This document shows, in pieces, positions 25,349 through 33,231 of a stretch of DNA of 61,230 nt. The notes beneath the pieces were generated by a model that searched no databases, was not told where the DNA came from, and saw only the letters and a list, made by a program, of their open reading frames with translations. The position numbers and the translations under genes were made by a program. The stretch's first letter is position 1, and each line of letters opens with the position of its first letter. The stretch is taken from contig SLSW01000171.1 in the NCBI GenBank assembly GCA_007130245.1, forward strand, positions 1-61,230, read 5' to 3'. Origin of the DNA: Micromonosporaceae bacterium (GTDB lineage Bacteria > Actinomycetota > Actinomycetes > Mycobacteriales > Micromonosporaceae).

Positions 25349-25402
25349 TCTAGGGATAATTCACGTGATTGAAGATCAGACCACGTGAACAATCCCTAGA
25401 TC
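25347..25402. repeat. Long intergenic inverted repeat after lutC
   Basis: Two 21-base arms (25347-25367 and 25382-25402) are complementary at 19 positions around a 14-base centre. The left arm begins gatctagggat and ends cacgtg. It is AT-richer than its surroundings, has no T tract and spans the lutC stop. It resembles the stand-alone palindromic repeats scattered between genes in actinomycete genomes and could also act as a terminator or protein site. Confidence 0.85.
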
Positions 25403-25440
25403 GGCGGGGTGTGGGGGGTGGTGGGGGTTACGCTCCGGCC

Positions 25441-26604
25441 GTGTCCGGAAACGGTGAGTGGGACGTGGCCGTCATCGGGGCAGGCCCGGCCGGGCTGACG
25501 GCCGCCTGGGTCGCCGCACGCGCCGGCGCCCGCACCATCGTGCTCGACCGCGCCGCACATCCCCGGTACAAGACCTGTGGCGGTGGCCTGGTCGCGGCCT
25601 CGTCAACGGCGGTGGCCGACCGGGTCGCGGTACCCGTGCGGGACCGCATCCACGCCGCCACCTTCACCCGCAGCGGGCGCTTCCCAGTCACCCGCCGCAG
25701 CCGGCGGCCGCTGCTCGGCATGGTGCAGCGGGACGAGTTCGACCACGCGCTGTGCCGCGCGGCGATCGAGGCCGGAGTCACGGTGGTGCCGCACACCCGG
25801 GTGCGGGCGGTCGAGCAGGACGAGCGGTGCGCGTACGCCCGGTGCGCCGACGGTGCCACCGTGGCGGCCCGGATGCTGGTCGGGGCGGACGGCTCGGCCG
25901 GGATCACCGCCGGCCACGTCGGGGTGCGCTACGCCCAGGTGGACCTCGGCCTGGAGGTGGAGCTGCCCGCCGACCCGGCGCAGCAGCGACGCTGGCGCGG
26001 CCGGATCCTCATCGACTGGGGGCCGCTACCCGCCTCGTACGGCTGGGTCTTCCCGAAGGACGGCAGCCTGACCGTCGGCGTCATCGCCGCCCGCGGCCAC
26101 GCCGACGCCACCCGGCGCTACCTCGACCGGCTGCGGCGGCGGACCGGTCTGGCCGGGCTCGAACCGCAGCACTGCTCCGGCCACCTCACCCGGTGCCGGT
26201 CCGCCGGCTCTCCCCTGCACCGGGACCGGGTCCTGGTGGCCGGCGACGCGGCCGGACTGCTCGAGCCGTGGACCCGGGAAGGCATCAGCTTCGCGCTGCG
26301 CTCCGGCACATGGGCAGGTGGGGCCGCGGCGGCGGCCGCGGCGGCCGATGCGGCCGGCGCGGCGTACCAGCGACATCTCGCCGGATACGCGCGCACGGTC
26401 GAGGCGCGGCTGGGCGGCGAGATGACCGCTGGCGAGCGCCTTCACCAGGCTTTCGCCCGGCACCCGGCGCTGCTGCACGCGGCTCTGGCGAGCCCGCTGG
26501 GATGGCGCACGTTCGCGCGATTCTGCCGGAGCGAAGCCTCCTTCGAGACCATGCTGCGTCGGGCGCCGCTACGGGCGGCGGTCGCCGCACTGGGCCGCCG
26601 CTAG
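25441..26604 (+). CDS. Geranylgeranyl reductase-type FAD-dependent oxidoreductase
   Basis: A 387-residue flavoprotein starting at GTG 25441. The FAD motif is VAVIGAGPAGLTAAWVAARAG, followed by the family-specific YKTCGGGLV, RDEFDHALCRAA, the second motif LVGADGSAG and the third VLVAGDAAGLLEPWTREGISFAL. This subgroup reduces double bonds of isoprenoid chains such as menaquinone side chains or lipids. The CGGG loop near the flavin is intact. The true substrate is unknown, and the gene is separated from lutC by the palindromic repeat. Confidence 0.85.
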   Translation: MSGNGEWDVAVIGAGPAGLTAAWVAARAGARTIVLDRAAHPRYKTCGGGLVAASSTAVADRVAVPVRDRIHAATFTRSGRFPVTRRSRRPLLGMVQRDEFDHALCRAAIEAGVTVVPHTRVRAVEQDERCAYARCADGATVAARMLVGADGSAGITAGHVGVRYAQVDLGLEVELPADPAQQRRWRGRILIDWGPLPASYGWVFPKDGSLTVGVIAARGHADATRRYLDRLRRRTGLAGLEPQHCSGHLTRCRSAGSPLHRDRVLVAGDAAGLLEPWTREGISFALRSGTWAGGAAAAAAAADAAGAAYQRHLAGYARTVEARLGGEMTAGERLHQAFARHPALLHAALASPLGWRTFARFCRSEASFETMLRRAPLRAAVAALGRR

Positions 26605-26749
26605 GCGCCGGCAGTCGCCGGGCAGTCCACCCAGAACGGCAGATTTATGAGAGTCTCACCCCTTTGCAGAAAAACACTGATCTGTCACGCTTGCCCTGCA
26701 CCGTCATCATCGTCGCCAGCACGGCGACGGGTTAGCCGAGGGGGAAGCG

Positions 26750-27262
26750 GTGACCGACAACCCGGTTCTGGACGAGGCGGTCGCGGCGCTGCGCGACGCG
26801 ACCAGCCTGGAGGACGTACAACGGATCGTGCGCACGGCCACACGTCGGCTTGTCGACGCGGCGGGGGCTACCGTGGTGTTGCGCGAGGACGACGTCTGCT
26901 ACTACGCCGACGAGGACGCGATCGCCCCGCTGTGGAAGGGCCAGCGGTTCCCGATCAACGACTGCATCAGCGGCTGGGCGATGCTCAACCAGCAGTACGC
27001 CGTCGTGCCCGACATCCGGGTCGACGCCCGCATCCCGCAGCAGGCCTACCGGCCCACCTTCGTGCGCAGCCTGGTGATGGTGCCCATCCGCGTCCAAGAC
27101 CCGATCGGGGCGATCGGTGCGTACTGGGCCCGGCCACACCAGGCCACCGACGTGCAGGTGGCGCTGCTGAGCGCGCTGGCCACCGCCGCGGGCCCCGCCC
27201 TGACCCGGTTCCTGTCGGAGCGTCCGGAAGGCGAGTTGCTCGGGATCAGCCCGAGCGGCTGA
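26750..27262 (+). CDS. GAF domain protein
   Basis: A 170-residue single-domain protein starting at GTG 26750 with GGGGAAG upstream. The GAF fold is supported by EDVQRIVRTATRRLVDAAGATVVL, the phrase INDCISGWAMLNQQYAVVPDI and RSLVMVPIRVQDPIGAIGAYW. GAF domains bind small ligands or chromophores; the Cys in NDCISG is the only residue that could anchor one. No output domain is fused, so it probably works with a kinase or cyclase elsewhere. The promoter region 26605-26749 contains an AT-rich patch. Its end overlaps the convergent membrane protein by 17 bases. Confidence 0.8.
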   Translation: MTDNPVLDEAVAALRDATSLEDVQRIVRTATRRLVDAAGATVVLREDDVCYYADEDAIAPLWKGQRFPINDCISGWAMLNQQYAVVPDIRVDARIPQQAYRPTFVRSLVMVPIRVQDPIGAIGAYWARPHQATDVQVALLSALATAAGPALTRFLSERPEGELLGISPSG

Positions 27263-27743
27263 GACCCACCCGCGCCGCCCGCGGGGACCCTCGCTCGCGA
27301 CGCACGGCAGACCCGGTTTCGCCGGCGACCACCGCGCCGTAGAGCAGGTGGTCCAGCAGCAGCATGCTGGACTGCACCGGACCGTGCCGGGGTTGCCGGG
27401 TCAGGCCGAGCGCCGGGCTGATACCCGCCTCGAAGACGGCCCAGACCACCGACCCGTACGCCGGACCGGCCCACACCCGCTGGCGCCACCGCACCGGCAG
27501 CGCCCCGAAGACCGCGCCGGCGATGGCGCCATAGCCCCAATGTGCAGCCTCGACCAGCGCGGGGCGGCGCTCCACCGGCACCCGGTAGAACAGGCCGGGT
27601 GCGGTCTCCTGCAGCACCGCCTCCGGGGGCGTCCGCTCCACCAGGCCGAGGCCCTGCGTGAGCTGGCGGAACCCGGTCATGGCCATCGCCGCCACCACCC
27701 CGCGGGTGGCCGCCCAGGCGGTCGGGACTCTCGGTGCAGGCAT
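27246..27743 (-). CDS. Hypothetical membrane protein
   Basis: A 165-residue protein from ATG 27743 with about three or four hydrophobic stretches (RGVVAAMAMTGFRQLTQGLG, AAHWGYGAIAGAVFGALPV, GPAYGSVVWAVFEAGISPALGL, MLLLDHLLYGAVVAGE). It is related in style to actinobacterial proteins of the DUF1440 or DUF6789 type, but I cannot fix the family. It stands 11 bases after the stop of nothing upstream on its strand and is not obviously part of the exporter operon, which reads in the same direction and ends at 27755. Confidence 0.6.
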   Translation of the reverse strand: MPAPRVPTAWAATRGVVAAMAMTGFRQLTQGLGLVERTPPEAVLQETAPGLFYRVPVERRPALVEAAHWGYGAIAGAVFGALPVRWRQRVWAGPAYGSVVWAVFEAGISPALGLTRQPRHGPVQSSMLLLDHLLYGAVVAGETGSAVRRERGSPRAARVGLSRSG

Positions 27744-27754
27744 CGACCCCTACG

Positions 27755-29548
27755 CTACCGGCCGGAACCGACCGGTTCGCCCGGTTCGACCCAATCGCCG
27801 TGGCCGTGCCAGGCACGCCACAGCGACGCGTACGAGCCACCGGCGGCGATCAGCTCCGCGTGGCTGCCGAACTCGGCCAGCCGGCCGTCGGCCACCACCG
27901 CCACCCGGTCGGCGTCCGCGGCGCTCTGCAGCCGGTGTGCGATCACGATCACGGTACGACCGTCGAGCACCGCGGCCAGTGCCCGCTCGCTGCGCCGGGC
28001 ACTGGTCGGGTCCAGCAGCGAGGTCGCCTCGTCCAGTATCACCGTGTGCGGGTCGGCCAGGATCACCCGCGCCAGCGCCACCTGCTGGGCCTGCCCGGCG
28101 TCCAGCTCCACCCCACCGGCCCCGAGCAGGGTGTCCAGCCCGTCAGGCAGGTCCGCGGTCCATTCGGCGTCCACCGCCGCCAGCGCGGCGCGTAGCCGGT
28201 CGTCGTCGGCGTCCGGCCGGGCCAGGCGCAGGTTGTCGCGCAGCGTACCGATGAACACGTGGTGGTCCTGGGTGACCAGGACCACCTGGTTGCGGAGGTC
28301 GACCAGCGGCAAGTCGGTCACCGGCACCCGGCCGACCGTAACCCGGCCGGTGCGCGGCGGGTCGATGCCGGCCAGCAGCCGGGCCAGCGTGGACTTGCCC
28401 GCACCCGACGGCCCCACCACTGCCAGCCGCTCCCCCGGCCGGGTATGCAGGTCGAGACCGTGCAGCACGTCGTGACCGGCGCGGTAGGCGTACCGCACAT
28501 CCTCCGCGTCGAGCCGGTCGCCGGCCGGCACCGCGCCGCTCGGCGTACGGTCGCTTGCCACCAGCCCCACCCCGCGGATCCGGGCGAACGATGCGGCTCC
28601 CCGTTGCAGCATCTCCACCCACATGGTCACGGTGTCCAGCGGCCCGACCGCACGCTGCAGATAGAGCACAGCCGCCACGACCGCTCCCAGGCTGACGGTG
28701 CCGGCCAGGTAGAGCCATCCGCCCAGCAGCAGCATCGCGGCCATCGGCACGGCGTGGGAGGCGTCCATGACCGGGAACAGCACGCTGCGCAGGAACAGGG
28801 TGCGCCGGCGGGTGGCCACCGCCTGGGCCACTGCGGCGTCACCGGCCGCGATCCGGCGCGACGCCAGGTCCAGCGCCTCGACGGTGCGAGCGCCATCCGC
28901 AGTGGCCGCCAGCTCCTCCGACACCTCGGTGTTCGCTGCCCCCTCGGCCAGGTATGCGGAGCGGGCGCGCCGGAGATACCAGCGCAGCACCAGCAGCAAC
29001 GCTGGTAGCCCCAGCAGTGCCAGCAGGCCGAGCAACGGATGCAGCACGAAGATCGCCGCGAAGATGAACGCCACCTGCAGGCTGGCCAGGAAAATCTCCG
29101 GAGCCGCGTCGCGCACCATCGGACCGACCGTGGTGACGTCGCCGGTGCTGCGGGTCATCAGGTCCCCGGCGCCCGCGTGTTCGACAGTGGACAGCGGCAG
29201 CGCGAGCGTGTCGTCGACGAAACCCTCCCGCAGCCGCGCCAGCGCGCGCTCGCCGAGCCGGTGCCCCAGCAGGCGGGCGGTGCGCTCCAGCAGCAGCTGC
29301 ACGATCACGAAGCCGACGATCGCCAGCGCCAACCGGTCCACCGCCGAGGCCCCGGCGCCCGCCTGGACCCGGTCCACGATCTCCCCGATCAGCCACGGAC
29401 CGGCCAGCCCGGCCAGGGCGGCCAGGCAGTACAGCGACACCACCGCCGCCAGCGCCCACCGGTCGTGGCGCAGCAGCCGCCAGGCCTCCCGGCGCACCCG
29501 CGCACGATCGGCCACCGGCAACCGGACGCCGGCGTGCCCGCCGTTCAC
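27755..29548 (-). CDS. ABC exporter half-transporter B (intact ATPase motifs, degenerate signature)
   Basis: A 597-residue type IV exporter half: a six-helix membrane domain (about 1-310) followed by an ATPase domain. The start is GTG 29548, overlapping the partner's stop as GTGA. Walker A GPSGAGKST (Lys385), Walker B TVILDEATSLLD and the H-loop IAHR are all intact, but the ABC signature is LDAGQAQQ (482-489) instead of LSGGQ. With the partner it should form one normal ATP site (this Walker A/B plus the partner's LSGGQ) and one dead site. The export substrate is unknown; drugs, lipids or peptides are possible. Confidence 0.88.
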   Translation of the reverse strand: MNGGHAGVRLPVADRARVRREAWRLLRHDRWALAAVVSLYCLAALAGLAGPWLIGEIVDRVQAGAGASAVDRLALAIVGFVIVQLLLERTARLLGHRLGERALARLREGFVDDTLALPLSTVEHAGAGDLMTRSTGDVTTVGPMVRDAAPEIFLASLQVAFIFAAIFVLHPLLGLLALLGLPALLLVLRWYLRRARSAYLAEGAANTEVSEELAATADGARTVEALDLASRRIAAGDAAVAQAVATRRRTLFLRSVLFPVMDASHAVPMAAMLLLGGWLYLAGTVSLGAVVAAVLYLQRAVGPLDTVTMWVEMLQRGAASFARIRGVGLVASDRTPSGAVPAGDRLDAEDVRYAYRAGHDVLHGLDLHTRPGERLAVVGPSGAGKSTLARLLAGIDPPRTGRVTVGRVPVTDLPLVDLRNQVVLVTQDHHVFIGTLRDNLRLARPDADDDRLRAALAAVDAEWTADLPDGLDTLLGAGGVELDAGQAQQVALARVILADPHTVILDEATSLLDPTSARRSERALAAVLDGRTVIVIAHRLQSAADADRVAVVADGRLAEFGSHAELIAAGGSYASLWRAWHGHGDWVEPGEPVGSGR

Positions 29549-31281
29549 CCGGCCACCCCGGCGGCTGCCGGATCCGGTTCCGCGCCGCGGGTCACCAGCG
29601 CGCGGTAGTCCGGCTGGGTGGCCAGCAGCTCGGCGTGGGTGCCGGTGGCCACCATCCGCCCAGCGTCCAGGTAGGCGACGCGGTCGGCGCGGTCGAGCAA
29701 CAGCGGTGAGGTGGTGACGACCACGGTGGCACGAGCGCCGCCCCGCACCGCTGCCAGCCGGTCGGCGATCGCGGCCTCGGTGTGCGCGTCCACCGCCGAG
29801 GTCGGTTCCAGCAGCACCAGCACCTCCGGGTCGGCCAGCAGCGCCCGGGCCAGGCGCACCCGCTGGCGCTGGCCGCCGGACAGGGTGCGCGCCTGGGTGT
29901 CGACAGCCGAGTCCAGGCCCTCCGGCAGGCCCTCCACGATGTCGTCGGCCGCCGCGGCCCACAGGCACCGCGCGTAGGCGGCCTCATCGACGTCGCGCCC
30001 CGGGCGGAGCATCTCACGTAACGTGCCCGCGAACAGGTGGGTGCCGCCTTCGGCGACCAGGATGCGGCGCCGGACCTCCGACATGGCCAGGTCCCGCAGC
30101 GGCACCCCGCCGTACGTCACCGCAGACTCGACATACCGCCCCAGACGGTCAGCCAGAGCCGTCACCGCGGCGCTGTCGGCACCGGCGACGGCGAGCACCT
30201 CACCCGGCCGCACCGTCAGGCCGGAGTCGGGGTCGTGCAGCTCGGCCAGGCCGGGTGGTGGGGCCGCGGGGTCGTCAGGTTCTGCCACGTCCGGACGCAG
30301 CCGCAGCAGGGCCACCACCCGCCGGGCGCTGACCAGGCCGCGCACCAGGCCGTAGCTGCCCTCGATGATGAACGTCACCGGGATAACCAGCACCGCGGCG
30401 TAGGCGTACACCGCGACCAGGTCGCCGAGGCTGATCGCGCCCTCGGCGGCCATGCGGGCAGCCAGCCACACCACCAGCGCCACGAACAGCGCCGGCAGCC
30501 CGACCGCCAGTGCCCGGATCCAGCTCGCCACGGCGCCCACCAGGTAGCCCTCCGCCCGCAGGTCCTGGGACCGCCGGCGGTAGTTGTCGGCGAACAACCG
30601 CTCACCACCGATGCCGCGCAGCACCCGCAGCCCGGCGACGATGTCGCCGGCGTGCGCGGTCAGCTCACCCTGCCGGTGGCGGTAGCTCGTCTCCGCCCGC
30701 CGCAGGCGGCCCAGCAACGGGCCGACCACCAGCGTCACCGCCGGCACCCCCAGCAGGATCAACGCGCCCAGCAGCGGCGAGATGGTCAACACCAGCGCGG
30801 CGATCACCGCCAGGGAGACAAACGCCCCCACACCGGGTCCGGTGATCGTGAGCACCTGCGAGATGTGCATGACGTCGGTGGTCCCGATCGTGACCACCTC
30901 CCCGGTGGCCACGCGCCGCGGCAGCACCGCGCCGATCCGCACCACGTGCCGCGTCACCGCCTGCACCGTACGGAAGTTGGCGTCGGTGCGCACGAAAGTC
31001 ATGGTGCGGTGACGGGCCACCCCGACCGCCGCCACGGCGATCCCGAGGACCACCACCGCCGCCGCCCACCAGGCGAGGACCCGCCGGTCGGCCGCTTCGA
31101 GCCCCTGGTCGATGGCGCCGCGGATCAGGTACGGCTGCAGCGCCAGGCCCACCATCCAGGCGCTGGCCCACAGGGCGCCCCGCAGCACCCGCCACGGCTG
31201 GCTGGCCACCAGCCACCACAGATACCGTCCCGGGCCGCGCACGTCGGGCTGGCCGGGGTCGGCATGCGGAGGAAGCGCCAT
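29545..31281 (-). CDS. ABC exporter half-transporter A (dead Walker A/B, intact signature)
   Basis: A 578-residue partner from ATG 31281 with GGAGGAAG upstream. The membrane domain is normal, but in the ATPase domain the P-loop reads GADSAAVT (367-374), with Val373 where the essential Lys should be. Walker B reads LVLLEPTSAVD, with Leu491 in place of Asp while Glu492 is kept, and the H-loop His is replaced by Ser525. The signature LSGGQRQR is intact. The ORF is full length with no frameshift, so this is a specialised regulatory half rather than a pseudogene. The pattern is complementary to that of the next gene. Confidence 0.88.
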   Translation of the reverse strand: MALPPHADPGQPDVRGPGRYLWWLVASQPWRVLRGALWASAWMVGLALQPYLIRGAIDQGLEAADRRVLAWWAAAVVVLGIAVAAVGVARHRTMTFVRTDANFRTVQAVTRHVVRIGAVLPRRVATGEVVTIGTTDVMHISQVLTITGPGVGAFVSLAVIAALVLTISPLLGALILLGVPAVTLVVGPLLGRLRRAETSYRHRQGELTAHAGDIVAGLRVLRGIGGERLFADNYRRRSQDLRAEGYLVGAVASWIRALAVGLPALFVALVVWLAARMAAEGAISLGDLVAVYAYAAVLVIPVTFIIEGSYGLVRGLVSARRVVALLRLRPDVAEPDDPAAPPPGLAELHDPDSGLTVRPGEVLAVAGADSAAVTALADRLGRYVESAVTYGGVPLRDLAMSEVRRRILVAEGGTHLFAGTLREMLRPGRDVDEAAYARCLWAAAADDIVEGLPEGLDSAVDTQARTLSGGQRQRVRLARALLADPEVLVLLEPTSAVDAHTEAAIADRLAAVRGGARATVVVTTSPLLLDRADRVAYLDAGRMVATGTHAELLATQPDYRALVTRGAEPDPAAAGVAG

Positions 31282-31421
31282 CGACCGCGACGGTACCCCC
31301 GGCCCGCCACTGCCCGGCCGGCCAGATGCCCACTGTGGTTGCCGACACATGCGACCACTGATCGACCGAATCTGATTTGGACTCGCACCTTCGATGCTAT
31401 CCCGAATCCCGCTCGTATCGG

Positions 31422-31438
31422 TTAACATAACTTAACAT
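31422..31438. promoter_or_regulatory. TTAACAT direct repeat, ten bases apart
   Basis: TTAACAT occurs at 31422-31428 and 31432-31438, about one helical turn apart, in an AT-rich island 36 bases before the LuxR-type gene and divergent from the exporter operon. It is a candidate binding site for a regulator, perhaps the LuxR protein itself. Confidence 0.45.
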
Positions 31439-31473
31439 CAGGGGCCGCCGACACCCTCGCTGAAGGGCTGACT

Positions 31474-32349
31474 ATGGGAGACAGCCACGCACCAACGATC
31501 CGCCTCGCGATATTCGGTAACTGTCGGCTCGCCCGCGAGGCGCTGGCGACCTACTTCGCCGGTCAACCCGGCTTCGTGATCGTCGGTCACACAGGCACGG
31601 TCGATGGCCTAGTGCAACTGTGCGCCTTGACGTCGCCGCACGTCGCGGTGGTCGAGGTCGAGCGGCTCGGTCCGCCGACCCTGCAGGCGCTGGCCGAGCT
31701 CCGCCGACGGCACCCGGAGGTGGAACCGGTCGTCATCTACACGACGGTGGCGCCGGAGGCGATCGCCATCGCCGCCGAGCACGACATCGCCGCGCTGGTG
31801 CCCGGGTCCGCGGGACTGGACGCGATGTCGAGAGTGGTCCGCTGCCGAGCGGGCGAACGCGACTCCACCACGCCAGCCGGCGAGGGCCAGGCGCTCACCG
31901 ACCGGGAGATGGCCATCGCGTCGCTGATCACCGCTGGCCACACCACCGGCGACATCGCGCAACTGCTGCGGATCAGCACACACACCGTCGACAACCACCG
32001 CCGTCGTATCTACACCAAGCTCGGCGTGGACAACCAGGGGTCCGCGGTCGCGCAGGGGATCTCGCTCGGCATCGCGCCCACGCGGACGCACCCCACCCGG
32101 CCCTCGCGCCGGGCCACCGCTCCCCGGCTGACCCCGCGGGAACGGGAGATCCTCGTGCACATCGCCAAAGGGCACACAATTCGGCAGACCGCGCGGGAAC
32201 TCGGCATCGCCCCTAAGACGGTGGAGAACACGCAGACCCGCCTGTACCGCAAACTCGGCACCAACAGTCGTGGCGAGGCTCTGGCCACCGCCTACCAGCT
32301 GGGGTTGATCGAACCATCGACCAGTTCCAGTCCCGACGCGGCGCACTAG
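31474..32349 (+). CDS. LuxR-family regulator with receiver-like domain and two HTH domains
   Basis: A 291-residue protein. Residues 8-125 resemble a response-regulator receiver, but the phospho-acceptor position in VAVVEVERLG is Glu61, so phosphorylation is unlikely and a locked state is possible. Two complete LuxR/GerE HTH domains follow: 140-200 (LTDREMAIASLITAGHTTGDIAQLLRIS...TVDNHRRRIYTKLGV) and 218-280 (LTPREREILVHIAKGHTIRQTARELGIA...TVENTQTRLYRKLGT). Two HTH domains in one chain are unusual because members normally have one and dimerise. It stands at the head of the copper/metal gene group, 127 bases before the secreted protein, and could control it. Confidence 0.85.
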   Translation: MGDSHAPTIRLAIFGNCRLAREALATYFAGQPGFVIVGHTGTVDGLVQLCALTSPHVAVVEVERLGPPTLQALAELRRRHPEVEPVVIYTTVAPEAIAIAAEHDIAALVPGSAGLDAMSRVVRCRAGERDSTTPAGEGQALTDREMAIASLITAGHTTGDIAQLLRISTHTVDNHRRRIYTKLGVDNQGSAVAQGISLGIAPTRTHPTRPSRRATAPRLTPREREILVHIAKGHTIRQTARELGIAPKTVENTQTRLYRKLGTNSRGEALATAYQLGLIEPSTSSSPDAAH

Positions 32350-32414
32350 GGGAACCACGCCATACCTGGCCGGCCCAGGACAGCCATACACTGTGGATCA
32401 CCTCGCAGCGACTC

Positions 32415-32432
32415 AGCGCGATATTTCGCGCT
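32415..32432. promoter_or_regulatory. Inverted repeat AGCGCGA-N4-TCGCGCT before the secreted protein gene
   Basis: A perfect 7-bp palindrome with a TATT centre, 45 bases upstream of the GTG start at 32477. The position and symmetry suit an operator of a dimeric regulator; no terminator features are seen. Confidence 0.4.
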
Positions 32433-32476
32433 GTACGCGGCAAGGTCACAGACGGCTTCAACCCCCGGAGGCCACC

Positions 32477-33031
32477 GTGAGACCTCGAGGACGCCGTGCG
32501 GCGCTCGCCGGCACGGTCGCGGTGCTGACAGCGGCCAGCCTGAGCCTGGTCGCATGGAGCTCCCTGACCGGCAGCACCGCCACCGCCGCCGGCACCACCG
32601 CGCGCATGGACGGCGCCCTCGTCGAGGTCCACAGCGCCGAGTGGACGTTCATGGACCACGTCGAGGACGGCGAGGGCGGGTTCCTGATGCCGGACGAAAT
32701 GATGCCCGGCGCACCGACCGGCGGCGAGGTACGGCTGGGCGTGCGGGTCACACTCACCAACACGGCGTCCCGACTGTACGAGTTCAGCCTGGTCGACGAG
32801 TTCACCCTGGCCCGCGGTCGAGATGCTGAGCCCTTCCCGCTTCGCGCCGACACGGTCGGTCAACTGGGCAGGCTCGCTCCGGGCACGGCCCTGAACGCCA
32901 CCCTCTACTTCGACATCGAGGTCTCCGCCACCGACGATCTCCCACCACTGTTCCTGCGGTGGACCCGGGACAACGAGACGGTCCTGATCCAGGTGCCGAC
33001 ACCCGGTGAGGCGCCCGAGCACCACCACTGA
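32477..33031 (+). CDS. Small secreted protein of the copper-oxidase cluster
   Basis: A 184-residue precursor from GTG 32477, six bases after GGAGG. An Arg-rich start and a hydrophobic core (AALAGTVAVLTAASLSLVAWSSL) form a signal or anchor segment. The mature part reads as a beta-sandwich: ALVEVHSAEWTFMDHV, then the Met-rich FLMPDEMMPGAP, VRLGVRVTLTNTASRLYEF and LYFDIEVSATD, and it ends in His-His-His. Methionine-rich loops and terminal histidines are common in extracellular copper-binding proteins. The gene lies 200 bases before the giant oxidase and may supply or sense copper for it (inference). No named family is recognised. Confidence 0.65.
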   Translation: MRPRGRRAALAGTVAVLTAASLSLVAWSSLTGSTATAAGTTARMDGALVEVHSAEWTFMDHVEDGEGGFLMPDEMMPGAPTGGEVRLGVRVTLTNTASRLYEFSLVDEFTLARGRDAEPFPLRADTVGQLGRLAPGTALNATLYFDIEVSATDDLPPLFLRWTRDNETVLIQVPTPGEAPEHHH

Positions 33032-33118
33032 GCTTCCCGTCACGACGGGACAACCGCCCCCGAGGAGAGGAGGTCCGCCACATCGCTTGACGCGCGCCAC
33101 GGTCACCCTGCCCGGGGC

Positions 33119-33172
33119 GCCGCGTCACCGCGGCGGGCACATAAGTCCGCCGGTGGCGGCAACCACCGGCGG
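33119..33172 (+). other. Two strong hairpins in the leader of the multicopper oxidase gene
   Basis: A 6-bp stem with TCAC loop (33119-33134) is followed by a perfect 10-bp stem with loop CGGCAA (arms 33147-33156 and 33163-33172). Both lie in the 200-base gap before the oxidase start, about 60 bases from the ATG. They could end the upstream message or form a regulated leader. No known riboswitch pattern was recognised. Confidence 0.5.
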
Positions 33173-33231
33173 AGGCTGTGGCCCGCTGCGCGACCGGATA
33201 TGTCTCGCGCCCCCAACGAGGAGGTTCTACC

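Noticed and set aside
29545-31281. Exporter half A as a decaying pseudogene
   Set aside because: The frame is full length, the signature LSGGQ is intact and the partner's defects are complementary, so functional specialisation fits better.
33119-33172. Known riboswitch (cobalamin, yybP-ykoY or molybdenum cofactor) before the oxidase
   Set aside because: Only two simple stems are visible; none of the conserved boxes of those riboswitches could be found by eye.
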